A stretch of DNA of 39,384 bases from positions 1-39,384 of the forward strand of contig JAGXHG010000014.1 in assembly GCA_024636345.1 (NCBI GenBank). Direction: 5' to 3'. A model generated the notes under the pieces. It was not told the DNA's origin. It saw only the letters and a list, made by a program, of their open reading frames with translations, and ran no database searches. The stretch's first letter is position 1. Each line of letters opens with the position of its first letter. The position numbers and the translations under genes are program-made. Shown one piece after another: positions 16,349-25,627 of the stretch. This DNA comes from Desulfobulbaceae bacterium. GTDB lineage: Bacteria; Desulfobacterota; Desulfobulbia; Desulfobulbales; Desulfocapsaceae.

Positions 16349-16819
16349 ATGAGTAACGAACAACCGTATATTGTATGGACGGAGGAGTTAAAGACTGATT
16401 TCCCCACCATTGACAATCAACACAAAAAAATAATCGACATTGCCAACAACTTACATTCCAGCCTGGGAATTGACAATCTTCAAGAATTAATCCCCATCCA
16501 CTTAAGCCAATTAAAATGCTACAGCTCAGTTCATTTTAGGTTCGAAGAAAAAATTCTTCAAAATCATAACTATTTTTTACTTAACGAACATGAATGTTTG
16601 CATGATGCTTATGTCGGAGAACTTATCAAGTTAGAGAAAAATTTTTCTGAGTTGGAAAAGAGGTTTCCAAACTTACCCTTATACGAAGAAGTCGAGCCTT
16701 TTGCTTGGGAAGTAATAAAATTTGTCTCACAATGGTGGTTGCATCATATCTTAGTAGAAGATAAAAAATATATGGATTTCTTACAAAAACTTGCAGACAC
16801 ATATGACAGTGACAGCTGA
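16349..16819 (+). CDS. Bacteriohemerythrin (oxygen-binding di-iron protein)
   Basis: A 156-residue single-domain hemerythrin. All di-iron ligands can be placed: H25 (NQHKKI), H62 and E66 (VHFRFEE), H81 and H85 (NEHECLHDAYV), and H133 and D138 (HHILVED). Such proteins bind O2 reversibly and serve in oxygen sensing, storage or delivery. There is no signal peptide or fused signalling domain. It is the first gene on the plus strand before the large histidine kinase, from which it is separated by about 270 bases, so they are probably not one transcript. Its codons and base composition are more AT-rich than the kinase gene. Confidence 0.92.
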   Translation: MSNEQPYIVWTEELKTDFPTIDNQHKKIIDIANNLHSSLGIDNLQELIPIHLSQLKCYSSVHFRFEEKILQNHNYFLLNEHECLHDAYVGELIKLEKNFSELEKRFPNLPLYEEVEPFAWEVIKFVSQWWLHHILVEDKKYMDFLQKLADTYDSDS

Positions 16820-17094
16820 GTATTTAGTAATAATTTCCTCTAAATACTCTAAGCAAAACTTACCGGCTTTTAACTGATATTCCTCAAGAGACATATCGTA
16901 ACATATCTAGAATGTAAGCATTATATGTTCTTAGTTAGAACTTCTGATTGCCGCGAAATTGTCCTGCGAGAGACCACCTCATAACTGTATCCCTGCCAAC
17001 TACGCAGGATCTGGATCCTTTTACGCGTAAACAAGAGAATGCTGTAGATCGAACTTTGAATAAGGTCATCACGTTTATATCATGAGGTGTTTTC
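16820..17094. other. Spacer between hemerythrin and the hybrid kinase
   Basis: No gene is seen here. The only feature of note is GAGGTG at 17084-17089, a ribosome-binding site that supports a TTG start for the kinase at 17095. An ATG at 17082 is out of frame and closes quickly. Confidence 0.5.
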
Positions 17095-20000
17095 TTGACA
17101 GATACAGGCGTACCATCGAGCATGGCAACTTCTGCAGCACCTGAACCCATGGGCGTCACGCCCCAGATCTCTGAAGAACACATCCCCCTAAGCCGCCGGG
17201 CTCTGCTACTTCGCCTTGTCCTGGTGGCGCTGGCCTATGTCGGGGCCGGAATAGTCGGAAAGATGCTGGCCATTGATCCCACCCATGCCTCGCCGATATG
17301 GCCGGCGTCCGGTTTGGCGCTAGCTGCCCTGCTGATCTGGGGCTCCCGGCTGTGGCCCGGGATATGGCTCGGGGCCTTCCTCTACAATTTTTTGCTGGGT
17401 CCCGCAATCGCCGTCATTCCACTGGCCGCAGCCGTGGCCAGTGGATCAACCCTGGCCGCCCTGCTGGGGGCAAGGCTTACCCGGTTGTTTTTCACTCCAG
17501 AAGCACCGATGACAGAGTCCAATCTGTGGCGCTTTCTGCTTCTGGCCGGGCCGATGTCCTGTCTTATTTCGGCCACCGTTGGCGTAGTTTCCCTCCACCT
17601 TGCCGGCCCCTGGATAACTCCGGATAATATGCTGAGCCAGTGGCTTCTGTGGTGGGTGGGCGACAGTATTGGTGTCGTCCTCTTTGCCCCGGTGCTGCTC
17701 TCTTTTTGTCCCAGGGCCTGCACCTGCTGGTCCGAGAGCCGGGGCCGGATCGCGATGCAACTCATTTTCACCGCCTTGCTGTTGATTGCGGCCCATCTGG
17801 GCTTGAATCACCTGGAGAAGGTTCATGCCGAGTGGATGGCCAAGAATCGGATGGCGGTTGCCAATGAACTTAGCTTTCACCACCTTACGGATCAGATACG
17901 CGATCTGATGAGCATCGAGCGTTTCATTGTCGCCAGCGAAGAGGTGACCAGCCAGGGATTTGCCACCTTCACCGCCGACATCATTCGCCAACCGACCATC
18001 CTGGCCGTGGACTGGGCGCCGCGAGTGACGGAGAACGAACGACAGGCCTTCGAGGCGGTCATGCGGCAGAATGGGAACGGCACCCACATCTTTGAGGTCG
18101 ATGGTAACGATCAAGAGGTTAAACTCGGGGAGAGGATTGAGTACTTTCCTGTCCTCTTCAGCGCCACCCAACGCCCTCTGCCGCCGGTGTTTGGCCGAGA
18201 CCTTGGTTCGCAGGAGACACGGTGGATGGCAATGGTCCGGGCCCGCGACACAGGCATGGCAGTCGCCTCCGGGATTGTACCCCCGCTACGCACCGACCAA
18301 GACTCGATCCTGATTTTTATGCCGGTGTATCGCCAAGGCTTTACTGCAGGGGGCGCCACGGTGGAGGAGCGGCGGATGGCCCTGCGCGGCTTCGTTGTTG
18401 GCCTCTATGAGGTCAGGGCACTCCTTTCTTCCGTAACCCAGACAGCAAAGGCCCGGGGACTGCTCTTCCGGGTCACGGACATAAGCCCGGGAGAGCCAGC
18501 CCATGTACTGATGAGCACCCTGCCTCCATCGCTCACCCCCACCTGGCATCAAGAGACAACCTTTGCCGGTCGAACCTGGCAGCTGGAACTGCAGTCGGAG
18601 ACTACTGTCTGGCAGCAAGGGAGCAGCCTCGAGTCGCGTCTCTATCTTGGATTTTCACTGGTGGCCTCCTTGCTGGTCGCCTTCGCTGTCCTGGGTACAG
18701 CCATCCGTAATGCATTAATCGCAACCAGTGAGCAGCACTGGCATGACTTCGCCGAGAATATCCCCGGCGCCGTCTATATCTGCGAACTCTCCTCCCCCTG
18801 GCGGATGACCTTTGTAAGTCAAGGGGTGAATGAGCTCACCGGCTGGACGGCAGAGGAGTTCCTGTCCGGTCTGGTACAATGGCCCGACCTCATCCTGCCG
18901 GAGGACCAACCGCGGCTGGATGAGGTGGTTGCGCTCGCCATTGCCGGACATACGTCATTTGCCATTGAGTACCGCATCCTCCATCGGGACGGCAGCGAAC
19001 GGTGGGTCTATGCACTCGGCCGGTCGCTCTACGATGCCAGCGGCCGACCCCTACGCCTCGAAGGCAATCTCTTTGACATCACCCCCCTCAAGGAGACGGA
19101 GTACGCTCTGCGCCAGCTCACCGATGTTCTCGAGGCCAAGGTCGAAGAACGGACCCTCGCCCTGACAGCGGCAAACAACCTACTCTCCGAACAGGAGGAA
19201 AAACTTCGCGCCATCCTGGACAATCTGCTGGACTGCGTCATCACCATCAACGACAAGGGGATCGTGCAGTCCGCCAACCAGGCCGTGCGGACCGTGCTAG
19301 GTTACACCCCAGAAGAACTCATTGGTCACAACGTTGACCAACTCCCCGCCGATCCCCACTGCAGCCACCATGACGAGTATATCGCCCGCTACCTGCGCGA
19401 AGGAACCCCGCACATTATCGGCAGCATCGGCGAGGTGGAGGGGCGGCACAAGGACGGACGGTTGATCCCCCTGGAATTGACGATCAGTGAGTTTCAGAGC
19501 CACGGCCAACGATTTTTCACCGGCGTCCTGCGTGATATCTGCGAGCGGAAACGGCTCATCGCCGATCTGACCGAGGCCCGCGAGGTAGCCGAACAGACCA
19601 ACCGTGCCAAGTCGGTCTTCCTGGCCACCATGAGCCACGAAATCCGCACCCCCATGAATGGCGTCATCGGCATGGTGGAGGTGCTGGAGCAGAGCACCCT
19701 GACTACCTCCCAGATCGATCTGGTCCACACCATCCGGGACTCGGCTACTAACCTGCTGGGGCTCATCGACGATATCCTCGATTTCTCCAAGGCCGAAGCC
19801 GGCCGTCTGGAAATGGAACAGGTCCCGGTGGCTCTGGTGGAGATGATCGAGGATCTCTGCCAGTCGCTAGTACCGATGGTGGTCGATAAGGGAACCCGCT
19901 TTGACCTGTTCATCGCCCCGGACGTCCCGGAGCTGGTCATCGGGGATGCCCTGCGGTTGCGCCAGGTCTTCTACAACCTGTTGGGCAACGCCATCAAGTT

Positions 20001-21549
20001 TTCCGATACCGCTCAAACCAAACGGCCGGGGTGGATAGCGCTGTGGGTGGAGGTGGCGCAGGTCAGGCCATTGCAGTTGCTCTTCCGCATCAGCGATAAC
20101 GGTATCGGCATGACGCCGGAGACCGTGGCCCAGATTTTCACTCCCTTCTCCCAGGGCGAGATGTCCACTACCCGCCGCTTTGGCGGCACCGGGCTGGGAC
20201 TCACCATCTGCCATCGCCTGGTGGCCATTATGGAGGGCAACATTGCGGTGGAGAGCCGACCGGATAAGGGAACGACCTTCTCCGTCACCCTGCCCTTGAC
20301 CGCCCCGGAGGGGCAGCCACTGCGCTCGTGGCCCGATCTTACCGGGGTCGACTGCCTGCTGGCGGACAGTCCCAATCTCGACAATACGGGGCTGTCTGCC
20401 TATCTCGAATCTGCAGGGGCTCGTATTGTCACCACACCATCTGTGTCTGCGGAGTCCACTCTGGTGGTGATCCTGGATGGCGGCGATGAAACGAAATCCA
20501 AAGAGACGCTGCTCGCCTCCCTTGCCAGCCTGCCAAATACGCGGGCTGTGTTGCTGCTTACCCGGGGAAGACGGCGGCGGGCCCGGCAGGAGATCAATGG
20601 AATAATCACCCTGGATGGTGACGCCATGCGGCGGCGAAGTTTTGTGAATGCAGTGGCGCTGGCCGCCGGCCGGGATATCCCCGAACCTCTTCCCCAGAAA
20701 CAGTCCCAGAAGATAACTCTTGGCCAAGGAGCCACGTTGCCCAGTATTGCCGAGGCAAGGGCACAAGGCCGGCTCATCCTGGTGGCCGAGGATGACGACA
20801 TCAATCAGAAGGTCATTCTGCAGCAGCTCGCCCTGCTCGGCCAGAGGGCGGAAGTCGCGGACGATGGGGCGGAGGCCTTGGGTATGTGGCGGGATGGGGA
20901 TTACTGTCTCCTGCTCACTGACCTGCATATGCCGGAGATGGACGGCTATACGCTGGCTGAAACCATCCGCCGGGAAGAGAGCGATGGCCGGCGGATACCC
21001 ATCCTGGCATTGACGGCCAATGCCTCGCAGAGTGAGGTGCATCGCGCCCTTGCCATCGGTATGGATGAGTACTTGACCAAACCGATCCGTCTCCAGACCC
21101 TGCAGGCAGCCCTTAGCAAGTGGCTTCCGCCGACCCATGAACCGCCCATGGCAGTGGTGCTGACTCATTCTCCCAGGGACGAAAAAACGGGTCCTGTCAT
21201 GGACATCACCGTGCTGCAGGGGTTGGTGGGGGACGACCCGGATACCGTACACGAATTTATGGCCGACTACCTGGTCGCGGCCCAGCGTCTGGGCACGGAA
21301 CTCGGTGCAGCCGCCGCTGCTGGCGACACCGAGCAGGTCCAGGCCATTGCCCACAAGCTGAAGTCCTCGTCGCGAACCGTCGGGGCAGGAAACCTGGCTG
21401 ATCTGTGCCTTTCTTTGGAAAAGGCCGGTCAGGCCAGGGACCTGGATGGAATCCACCAAGGCATGCCAGGATTTGAGGCTGCTCTCGAGACAGTGATGAT
21501 GGAATGCCGTGCCTGGCTGACAAAACATGACAAGGAAGAACATATATGA
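17095..21549 (+). CDS. MASE1-CHASE-PAS-PAS hybrid histidine kinase with receiver and HPt
   Basis: A 1484-residue membrane sensor kinase. Domain order with rough residues: MASE1 membrane sensor 35-240 (ASPIWPASGLALAALLIWG), CHASE periplasmic sensor 260-416, a helix near 516-540, PAS 548-666, PAS 704-812, HisKA with phospho-acceptor H848 (MSHEIRTPMNG), HATPase with N, G1 and G2 boxes (NLLGNAIKFS, DNGIGM, GGTGLGL) to about 1067, a degenerate receiver-like segment 1079-1190, a full receiver with D1276 (LLTDLHMPEMDG), and an HPt domain with H1420 (IAHKLKSSSRTVGA). The His-Asp-His relay should end on a separate receiver, most simply the REC-EAL protein whose ATG overlaps this stop (ATGA). The start is a TTG with GAGGTG five bases upstream; the next in-frame ATG is at 17122. 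Confidence 0.93.
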   Translation: MTDTGVPSSMATSAAPEPMGVTPQISEEHIPLSRRALLLRLVLVALAYVGAGIVGKMLAIDPTHASPIWPASGLALAALLIWGSRLWPGIWLGAFLYNFLLGPAIAVIPLAAAVASGSTLAALLGARLTRLFFTPEAPMTESNLWRFLLLAGPMSCLISATVGVVSLHLAGPWITPDNMLSQWLLWWVGDSIGVVLFAPVLLSFCPRACTCWSESRGRIAMQLIFTALLLIAAHLGLNHLEKVHAEWMAKNRMAVANELSFHHLTDQIRDLMSIERFIVASEEVTSQGFATFTADIIRQPTILAVDWAPRVTENERQAFEAVMRQNGNGTHIFEVDGNDQEVKLGERIEYFPVLFSATQRPLPPVFGRDLGSQETRWMAMVRARDTGMAVASGIVPPLRTDQDSILIFMPVYRQGFTAGGATVEERRMALRGFVVGLYEVRALLSSVTQTAKARGLLFRVTDISPGEPAHVLMSTLPPSLTPTWHQETTFAGRTWQLELQSETTVWQQGSSLESRLYLGFSLVASLLVAFAVLGTAIRNALIATSEQHWHDFAENIPGAVYICELSSPWRMTFVSQGVNELTGWTAEEFLSGLVQWPDLILPEDQPRLDEVVALAIAGHTSFAIEYRILHRDGSERWVYALGRSLYDASGRPLRLEGNLFDITPLKETEYALRQLTDVLEAKVEERTLALTAANNLLSEQEEKLRAILDNLLDCVITINDKGIVQSANQAVRTVLGYTPEELIGHNVDQLPADPHCSHHDEYIARYLREGTPHIIGSIGEVEGRHKDGRLIPLELTISEFQSHGQRFFTGVLRDICERKRLIADLTEAREVAEQTNRAKSVFLATMSHEIRTPMNGVIGMVEVLEQSTLTTSQIDLVHTIRDSATNLLGLIDDILDFSKAEAGRLEMEQVPVALVEMIEDLCQSLVPMVVDKGTRFDLFIAPDVPELVIGDALRLRQVFYNLLGNAIKFSDTAQTKRPGWIALWVEVAQVRPLQLLFRISDNGIGMTPETVAQIFTPFSQGEMSTTRRFGGTGLGLTICHRLVAIMEGNIAVESRPDKGTTFSVTLPLTAPEGQPLRSWPDLTGVDCLLADSPNLDNTGLSAYLESAGARIVTTPSVSAESTLVVILDGGDETKSKETLLASLASLPNTRAVLLLTRGRRRRARQEINGIITLDGDAMRRRSFVNAVALAAGRDIPEPLPQKQSQKITLGQGATLPSIAEARAQGRLILVAEDDDINQKVILQQLALLGQRAEVADDGAEALGMWRDGDYCLLLTDLHMPEMDGYTLAETIRREESDGRRIPILALTANASQSEVHRALAIGMDEYLTKPIRLQTLQAALSKWLPPTHEPPMAVVLTHSPRDEKTGPVMDITVLQGLVGDDPDTVHEFMADYLVAAQRLGTELGAAAAAGDTEQVQAIAHKLKSSSRTVGAGNLADLCLSLEKAGQARDLDGIHQGMPGFEAALETVMMECRAWLTKHDKEEHI

Positions 21550-22745
21550 AGATCCTGATTATCGATGACGAGCCCTTTATCCTGAAATTACTGCACCGCC
21601 AACTGGTAAGCCTTACCGACCAGGAGGTGGTACCCTGTGAGAGCGCTCACGCCGCCCTGGCCGAGCTGGCTGCCGATGCCGCCCAGATTTCTCTGATATT
21701 CTGCGATCTGCAGATGCCGCAAATGGACGGCATCGAATTCGTGCGGCAGCTGGTGGCCCTCAACTATGACAAAGGACTGGTTCTAATCAGCGGGGAGGAC
21801 ACCCGTACCCTGGAGACCGCTAAAAGACTGGCCCTGGCCCATAAACTGCAACTCCTTGGCACGATCCATAAACCGGCGACGCGGGAGCAGCTGCAACAGA
21901 TGCTGGAGCGTGGTGCAAACATCTGCACTCCTGCGCCACCTCGTGCCGTCGGCAAGATTTATAGCGCCGAGGATCTACGGCAGGCAATTGCAGCCGGCCA
22001 CCTGGAAAACTATTACCAACCCAAGGTGGAACTCGCCACCGGCAAGGTCTTTGGCGTTGAGACCCTGGTCCGCTGGCGCCATCCAGAAGATGGGCTGGTG
22101 TTTCCCGATCAATTCATCACCCTGGCCGAAGAGCACGGCCTGATCGATGATCTGACCAGGGTCGTGCTCACAGCTGCTCTGGCTCAGACGCGCCAGTGGC
22201 TGGATGCCGGTCTTGATCTGAAGGTGGCGGTGAACGCCTCCATGGACAACTTCAATGATGTCGAATTTCCCGATTTTATCGCCCGCACGGCGAAGAAGGC
22301 AGGGGTGCCCTTGACCAGCCTCATCCTGGAGATCACCGAAAGCCGTTTGATGCAGGATCCTCTCTCCGCCCTTGACATCATCATCCGCCTGCGCCTCAAA
22401 CGGATCAGGCTCTCCATCGACGATTTCGGCACCGGTCATTCCTCCATGGCCCAACTGCGCGACCTGCCCTTTGATGAACTCAAGGTGGATCGCAGCTTTG
22501 TACACGGTGCTTGGCACAATGACGCCATCAGAGCCATCTTTGAGGCCAGTCTCAACATGGCGCGGCAACTGGGGATGAAGACTGTAGCGGAGGGACCGGA
22601 GGATCGCGAGGATTGGGACTTTTTAAAGGCGTCCGGGTGCGATCTGGCGCAAGGCTACTTCATCGCCAAACCCATGCCCGGCTCGGAGGTGCTCGGCTGG
22701 ATTGCTGCCTGGGAATACCGTCGTCAGGAACTGATTGATGGGTAA
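21546..22745 (+). CDS. Response regulator with EAL c-di-GMP phosphodiesterase domain
   Basis: A 399-residue REC-EAL protein. The receiver has D7-D8, phospho-acceptor D54 (FCDLQMPQMDG) and the HKPA lysine. The EAL domain has most catalytic motifs: NAS (VAVNASMDN), LEITESRLM, IDDFGTGHSS, ELKVDRSFV and QGYFIAKPM. The name-giving EAL is ETL here (GVETLVRWRHP); the glutamate that binds metal is kept. It should hydrolyse c-di-GMP to pGpG when phosphorylated through the upstream kinase's HPt domain. ATG 21546 overlaps the kinase stop, so the two are co-translated. Confidence 0.92.
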   Translation: MKILIIDDEPFILKLLHRQLVSLTDQEVVPCESAHAALAELAADAAQISLIFCDLQMPQMDGIEFVRQLVALNYDKGLVLISGEDTRTLETAKRLALAHKLQLLGTIHKPATREQLQQMLERGANICTPAPPRAVGKIYSAEDLRQAIAAGHLENYYQPKVELATGKVFGVETLVRWRHPEDGLVFPDQFITLAEEHGLIDDLTRVVLTAALAQTRQWLDAGLDLKVAVNASMDNFNDVEFPDFIARTAKKAGVPLTSLILEITESRLMQDPLSALDIIIRLRLKRIRLSIDDFGTGHSSMAQLRDLPFDELKVDRSFVHGAWHNDAIRAIFEASLNMARQLGMKTVAEGPEDREDWDFLKASGCDLAQGYFIAKPMPGSEVLGWIAAWEYRRQELIDG

Positions 22746-23229
22746 AACAGACATCAAGGCGCCACTGTATGCAACAGAAAGCAGAGGTGCTGTTATATGG
22801 AGTCAGGTGGCTCCAGTCGCCGGACCTCTTGGCGATAAAGGAAAGGTTAATCAGTTTCCTTCGTGGCTATTGCGGCATGAGACAATAATAAAAATACATC
22901 TAAAATTGCAATGAGTTAATTTCCTCTACCAAGCAACAACAGTGGGCTGAACGGCGTGTTGGACTTTTATGATTTTTATTATGATTCAACTATCATGCTA
23001 TGGCATGCTCCCCTTTCTTTCAGGAAAGCTTAAAATTGTCGCAGCCTCATCTTTCACATGGTACATGGTTACTCAGACAGAATTTCAGCAGAGAAAGATG
23101 TCCCTTGGCAAGATTCAACCTCAGGTTAGTACAAGATGACTTTAACCTTCTTCCTGAATGTCAAATAAACAAGGTGTCAGATTAGCTCGGATATTTCTTC
23201 CCAAGCTATATCAGATTAAGTCAGAATAA
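22746..23229. other. Intergenic region between convergent signalling genes
   Basis: No convincing gene lies in these 484 bases. AAGGAAA (22838-22844) and TTTCCTT (22855-22861) form a 7-bp hairpin about 95 bases after the REC-EAL stop, a weak candidate for transcript-end structure without a U-run. A 61-codon frame near 23000 has no ribosome-binding site and is ignored. Confidence 0.45.
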
Positions 23230-24339
23230 CTACAGGGAAGGGCTTTTTACTTGTTTCTCTGCTATCTTGAAGGTGAACCCTGGTTCTTTTTTTGCTTCAT
23301 ACATTGCCTTGTCAGCTTTTTTGACCAGTGAATTCGCATCATAATTGTTTTCTGGTAAGGATATGGCTATCCCCATGCTGCATGAGATACCAGATCCTTC
23401 TGTTGTTTTTTGAATTGCTTCACACAACCTCTGGCAAAGTTGTTCCGCTGCCTGTACAGAGCTTTCCGGCAATATTAGAGCAAACTCATCTCCGCCGTAC
23501 CTGGCTGCAATCTCAGTCTCTCTAGTGGTATTTTTCATGGCCTTGGCCACTGCAACAAGTATCTCATCACCACGTTTATGTCCCTGAGAATCGTTTACTT
23601 TCTTGAAATGATCCAGGTCAAAATATATCAATACCGTGGAGTGGTTTCTCCTTTGACCTCGCAACAGCTCCCTCTTCAATTCGCTATAAAATGAGTGTTG
23701 ATTTAAGAGGTTCGTAAGGCCGTCATGACGTGCCTGTTCCCTTAATAACTTTGTCCGTTCCGATATCACTTCTTCGAGAGATTCCGTATAGCTCTCCAGC
23801 TCTTCCTTGCTTCTTCTGACCTCGTCCATGATACTATGGATATAGGTGTCAAAGGTGAAAGATAGGTCGAACATGATTATTTTTTCTATTGTTGCCAGGT
23901 TTGATCCACATGATCCGCAATCTTTTCTATTGTGTGAGATAACGAGCTTACGTAAAATTGAACTTAGATTATAGACTGCAGATACATAGAATTTAGGCTC
24001 TACCCCTATGCGCTTATGAATGACTCCCACTCGCAGTCTGGAGTGGACATACTCTTCATCGTATTGACCATCGAAAAGGCTCAATATGTACGTGCGTTGA
24101 TAATTCTTGAGTCGTCGGAGTGTTTCTGCGTCACCAATGACGCGATCCATCTCACTGAAGGGGATAATCTTCTTGTAAAAATCTTCGACGATTTCTTCTA
24201 TATGATCACTGATAAGCTCTTTGAGTGAGACGAGCGTTTGGCTTTCTGTCTCGGTTAGGCCAAAGTATTCTTTACGACGTTCTATTTCACGTCTGCTGAT
24301 TTTAAGCTGCTCAATCAGTGTTTGATCTGTGGTTTTCAT
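23230..24339 (-). CDS. Globin-coupled diguanylate cyclase (GGDEF)
   Basis: A 369-residue cytoplasmic protein: an N-terminal sensor globin (about 10-170), a coiled-coil linker (about 172-200) and a GGDEF domain (about 204-365). The globin proximal histidine is H108 in the family block RLRVGVIHKRIGVEPKFY, so it should bind heme and sense O2. The cyclase active site is G282-G-D-E-F286 and the substrate block FDLDHFKKVNDSQGHKRGDE is intact, so it should make c-di-GMP. The product-inhibition site RxxD is replaced by R273-E-T-E276, so feedback inhibition may be lost or weak. The protein resembles DosC. It is transcribed toward the REC-EAL gene. Confidence 0.93.
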   Translation of the reverse strand: MKTTDQTLIEQLKISRREIERRKEYFGLTETESQTLVSLKELISDHIEEIVEDFYKKIIPFSEMDRVIGDAETLRRLKNYQRTYILSLFDGQYDEEYVHSRLRVGVIHKRIGVEPKFYVSAVYNLSSILRKLVISHNRKDCGSCGSNLATIEKIIMFDLSFTFDTYIHSIMDEVRRSKEELESYTESLEEVISERTKLLREQARHDGLTNLLNQHSFYSELKRELLRGQRRNHSTVLIYFDLDHFKKVNDSQGHKRGDEILVAVAKAMKNTTRETEIAARYGGDEFALILPESSVQAAEQLCQRLCEAIQKTTEGSGISCSMGIAISLPENNYDANSLVKKADKAMYEAKKEPGFTFKIAEKQVKSPSL

Positions 24340-24614
24340 GGTTGATGGCTCTCGTATTTTTTAAAGAGGAATGCGACCAATGAAGGAAAAAAATCAGTTT
24401 GCCAAGCTGTTTTTTTTAAGTCGCATTGTCTTAAATTTTATTTCTCTATGTATAATATAAAGTAATTCAATGGGATGTTGTTCTTCTGCCCTGTAGAATG
24501 ATGCAAAAAGGCACAGAAGTATCAGGGGAAGAGGACATCATTGCCATTGTAAATTACGGGGTGGGAGCTTTTTCTTTTTGGCTGCTGTTCAAGAAGGAGA
24601 ATTGATGCCGCCGT
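24340..24614. other. AT-rich spacer between two minus-strand genes
   Basis: It contains promoter-like AT-rich blocks on both strands (TATAAT near 24452 on the + strand) but no spacing good enough to call. A 35-codon plus-strand frame at 24498-24605 has no ribosome-binding site or known character. Confidence 0.4.
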
Positions 24615-25490
24615 TTATAAGGGTAGCATCAACTCTATACCGGCTTCATCGGCCCGTTCTCTCAATATGCGCAGGTGGTTCCGCTGGATGGCAGCTACAG
24701 CTTTTTCCAGTTGTTGCGCTACATTAAGATCCGCTACGCTGAATTGGACACCGCAGCGGCAACTAACGGCGTGGCAGTCCTTTTTCTTACGGCAGTTTAT
24801 ATGGCTGAGAACCACCCCATCCAGGCGATAATCTGGGAAGTTGGGTACTTCAAGCAGGAGGGAAACGGGCGTTCCAAGGGGAAGACGGGCCAGCGGCCAT
24901 GGGTTTTCAAAGGCCAGGCCGTTGATTCCAATGTCCAGTAAGGTACAGGCTGCGATTTCCTTATCAGGTAGGTGCACGATCACTCGAGATGAATCTTTTG
25001 TCAGCAGTTTGCTCCGGTAGTAGCGTCGTTGACTCAGCTCCTTACAGGATGAGGGAAAGGCCAGAGAGATGAAAGGGTTACCGCGTACGCTCTGTATGCC
25101 AAGAAAACGGCTCTCGCACTCCAGTGAATTGGTGCCGATGGGGAAGCGGAAGAAGACTTGCTGGCTGCGTCGGATGAGGGCGTTGCCGTTGATCGGTTCC
25201 ATGGGTGCGATGAGTACCAGCTTCCGCTCCAGCAGGTAGGAACTCTCCTGGTATTCCGGTTCTTGCAGGACGACTGAGCCATCCTCTTCCGTGAATTCTT
25301 CCAGGGGCGGCAGATTATCGACGAAACGGGTGAAAAAGGTGCGGGAGCGGTCCTGCATCTGCACTTCCACGACTTCCTCTTCCAGTAGGGCAGTCTGGAG
25401 GTGACGTTGGATGCGATTGGCGTCGGAGATGATGCGGCATTCTTTCATCAGTTCGCTAATATCTGATTTTGACGTGAAAGCACGGGACAT
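24615..25490 (-). CDS. PilZ-domain (YcgR-like) putative c-di-GMP receptor
   Basis: A 291-residue cytoplasmic protein with two halves, as in YcgR. The N-terminal half (about 30-150) resembles a YcgR-N/PilZN domain. The C-terminal PilZ domain has the arginine motif RRYYRSKL near residue 155 and LDIGINGLAF in place of the usual DxSxxG motif, so the serine is a glycine here and c-di-GMP affinity is uncertain. It lies close to the GGDEF and REC-EAL genes, which supports a c-di-GMP role. A cluster of cysteines (NCRKKKDCHAVSCRCG) inside the PilZ barrel is unusual and could bind metal. Confidence 0.8.
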   Translation of the reverse strand: MSRAFTSKSDISELMKECRIISDANRIQRHLQTALLEEEVVEVQMQDRSRTFFTRFVDNLPPLEEFTEEDGSVVLQEPEYQESSYLLERKLVLIAPMEPINGNALIRRSQQVFFRFPIGTNSLECESRFLGIQSVRGNPFISLAFPSSCKELSQRRYYRSKLLTKDSSRVIVHLPDKEIAACTLLDIGINGLAFENPWPLARLPLGTPVSLLLEVPNFPDYRLDGVVLSHINCRKKKDCHAVSCRCGVQFSVADLNVAQQLEKAVAAIQRNHLRILRERADEAGIELMLPL

Positions 25491-25627
25491 TTATTTCACC
25501 GTTTTTGTGGGTAATTTAATGGGAGGAAATTTCAGGAAGAACGAATGAATACACTTTAGATGAATTCAAACGGTCGTATTCCTCATTGGTATGATTTCAG
25601 CCAATAAGATTGTCGGAGGATGATGTC

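Noticed and set aside
19867..21543. A 558-codon open frame antisense to the hybrid kinase gene
   Set aside because: It is a shadow of GC-rich coding DNA: low-complexity Gly/Arg/His/Gln composition, no ribosome site, and the sense strand holds intact kinase domains.
23000..23185. A 61-codon plus-strand frame in the gap after the REC-EAL gene
   Set aside because: No ribosome site and no protein-like features.
22746..23229. Considered a c-di-GMP riboswitch in the gap between two c-di-GMP genes
   Set aside because: None of the GEMM conserved blocks could be found, and neither flanking gene reads out of the gap.
24498..24605. A 35-codon plus-strand frame between the GGDEF and PilZ genes
   Set aside because: A possible upstream -10 exists but the -35 spacing is poor and there is no ribosome site.
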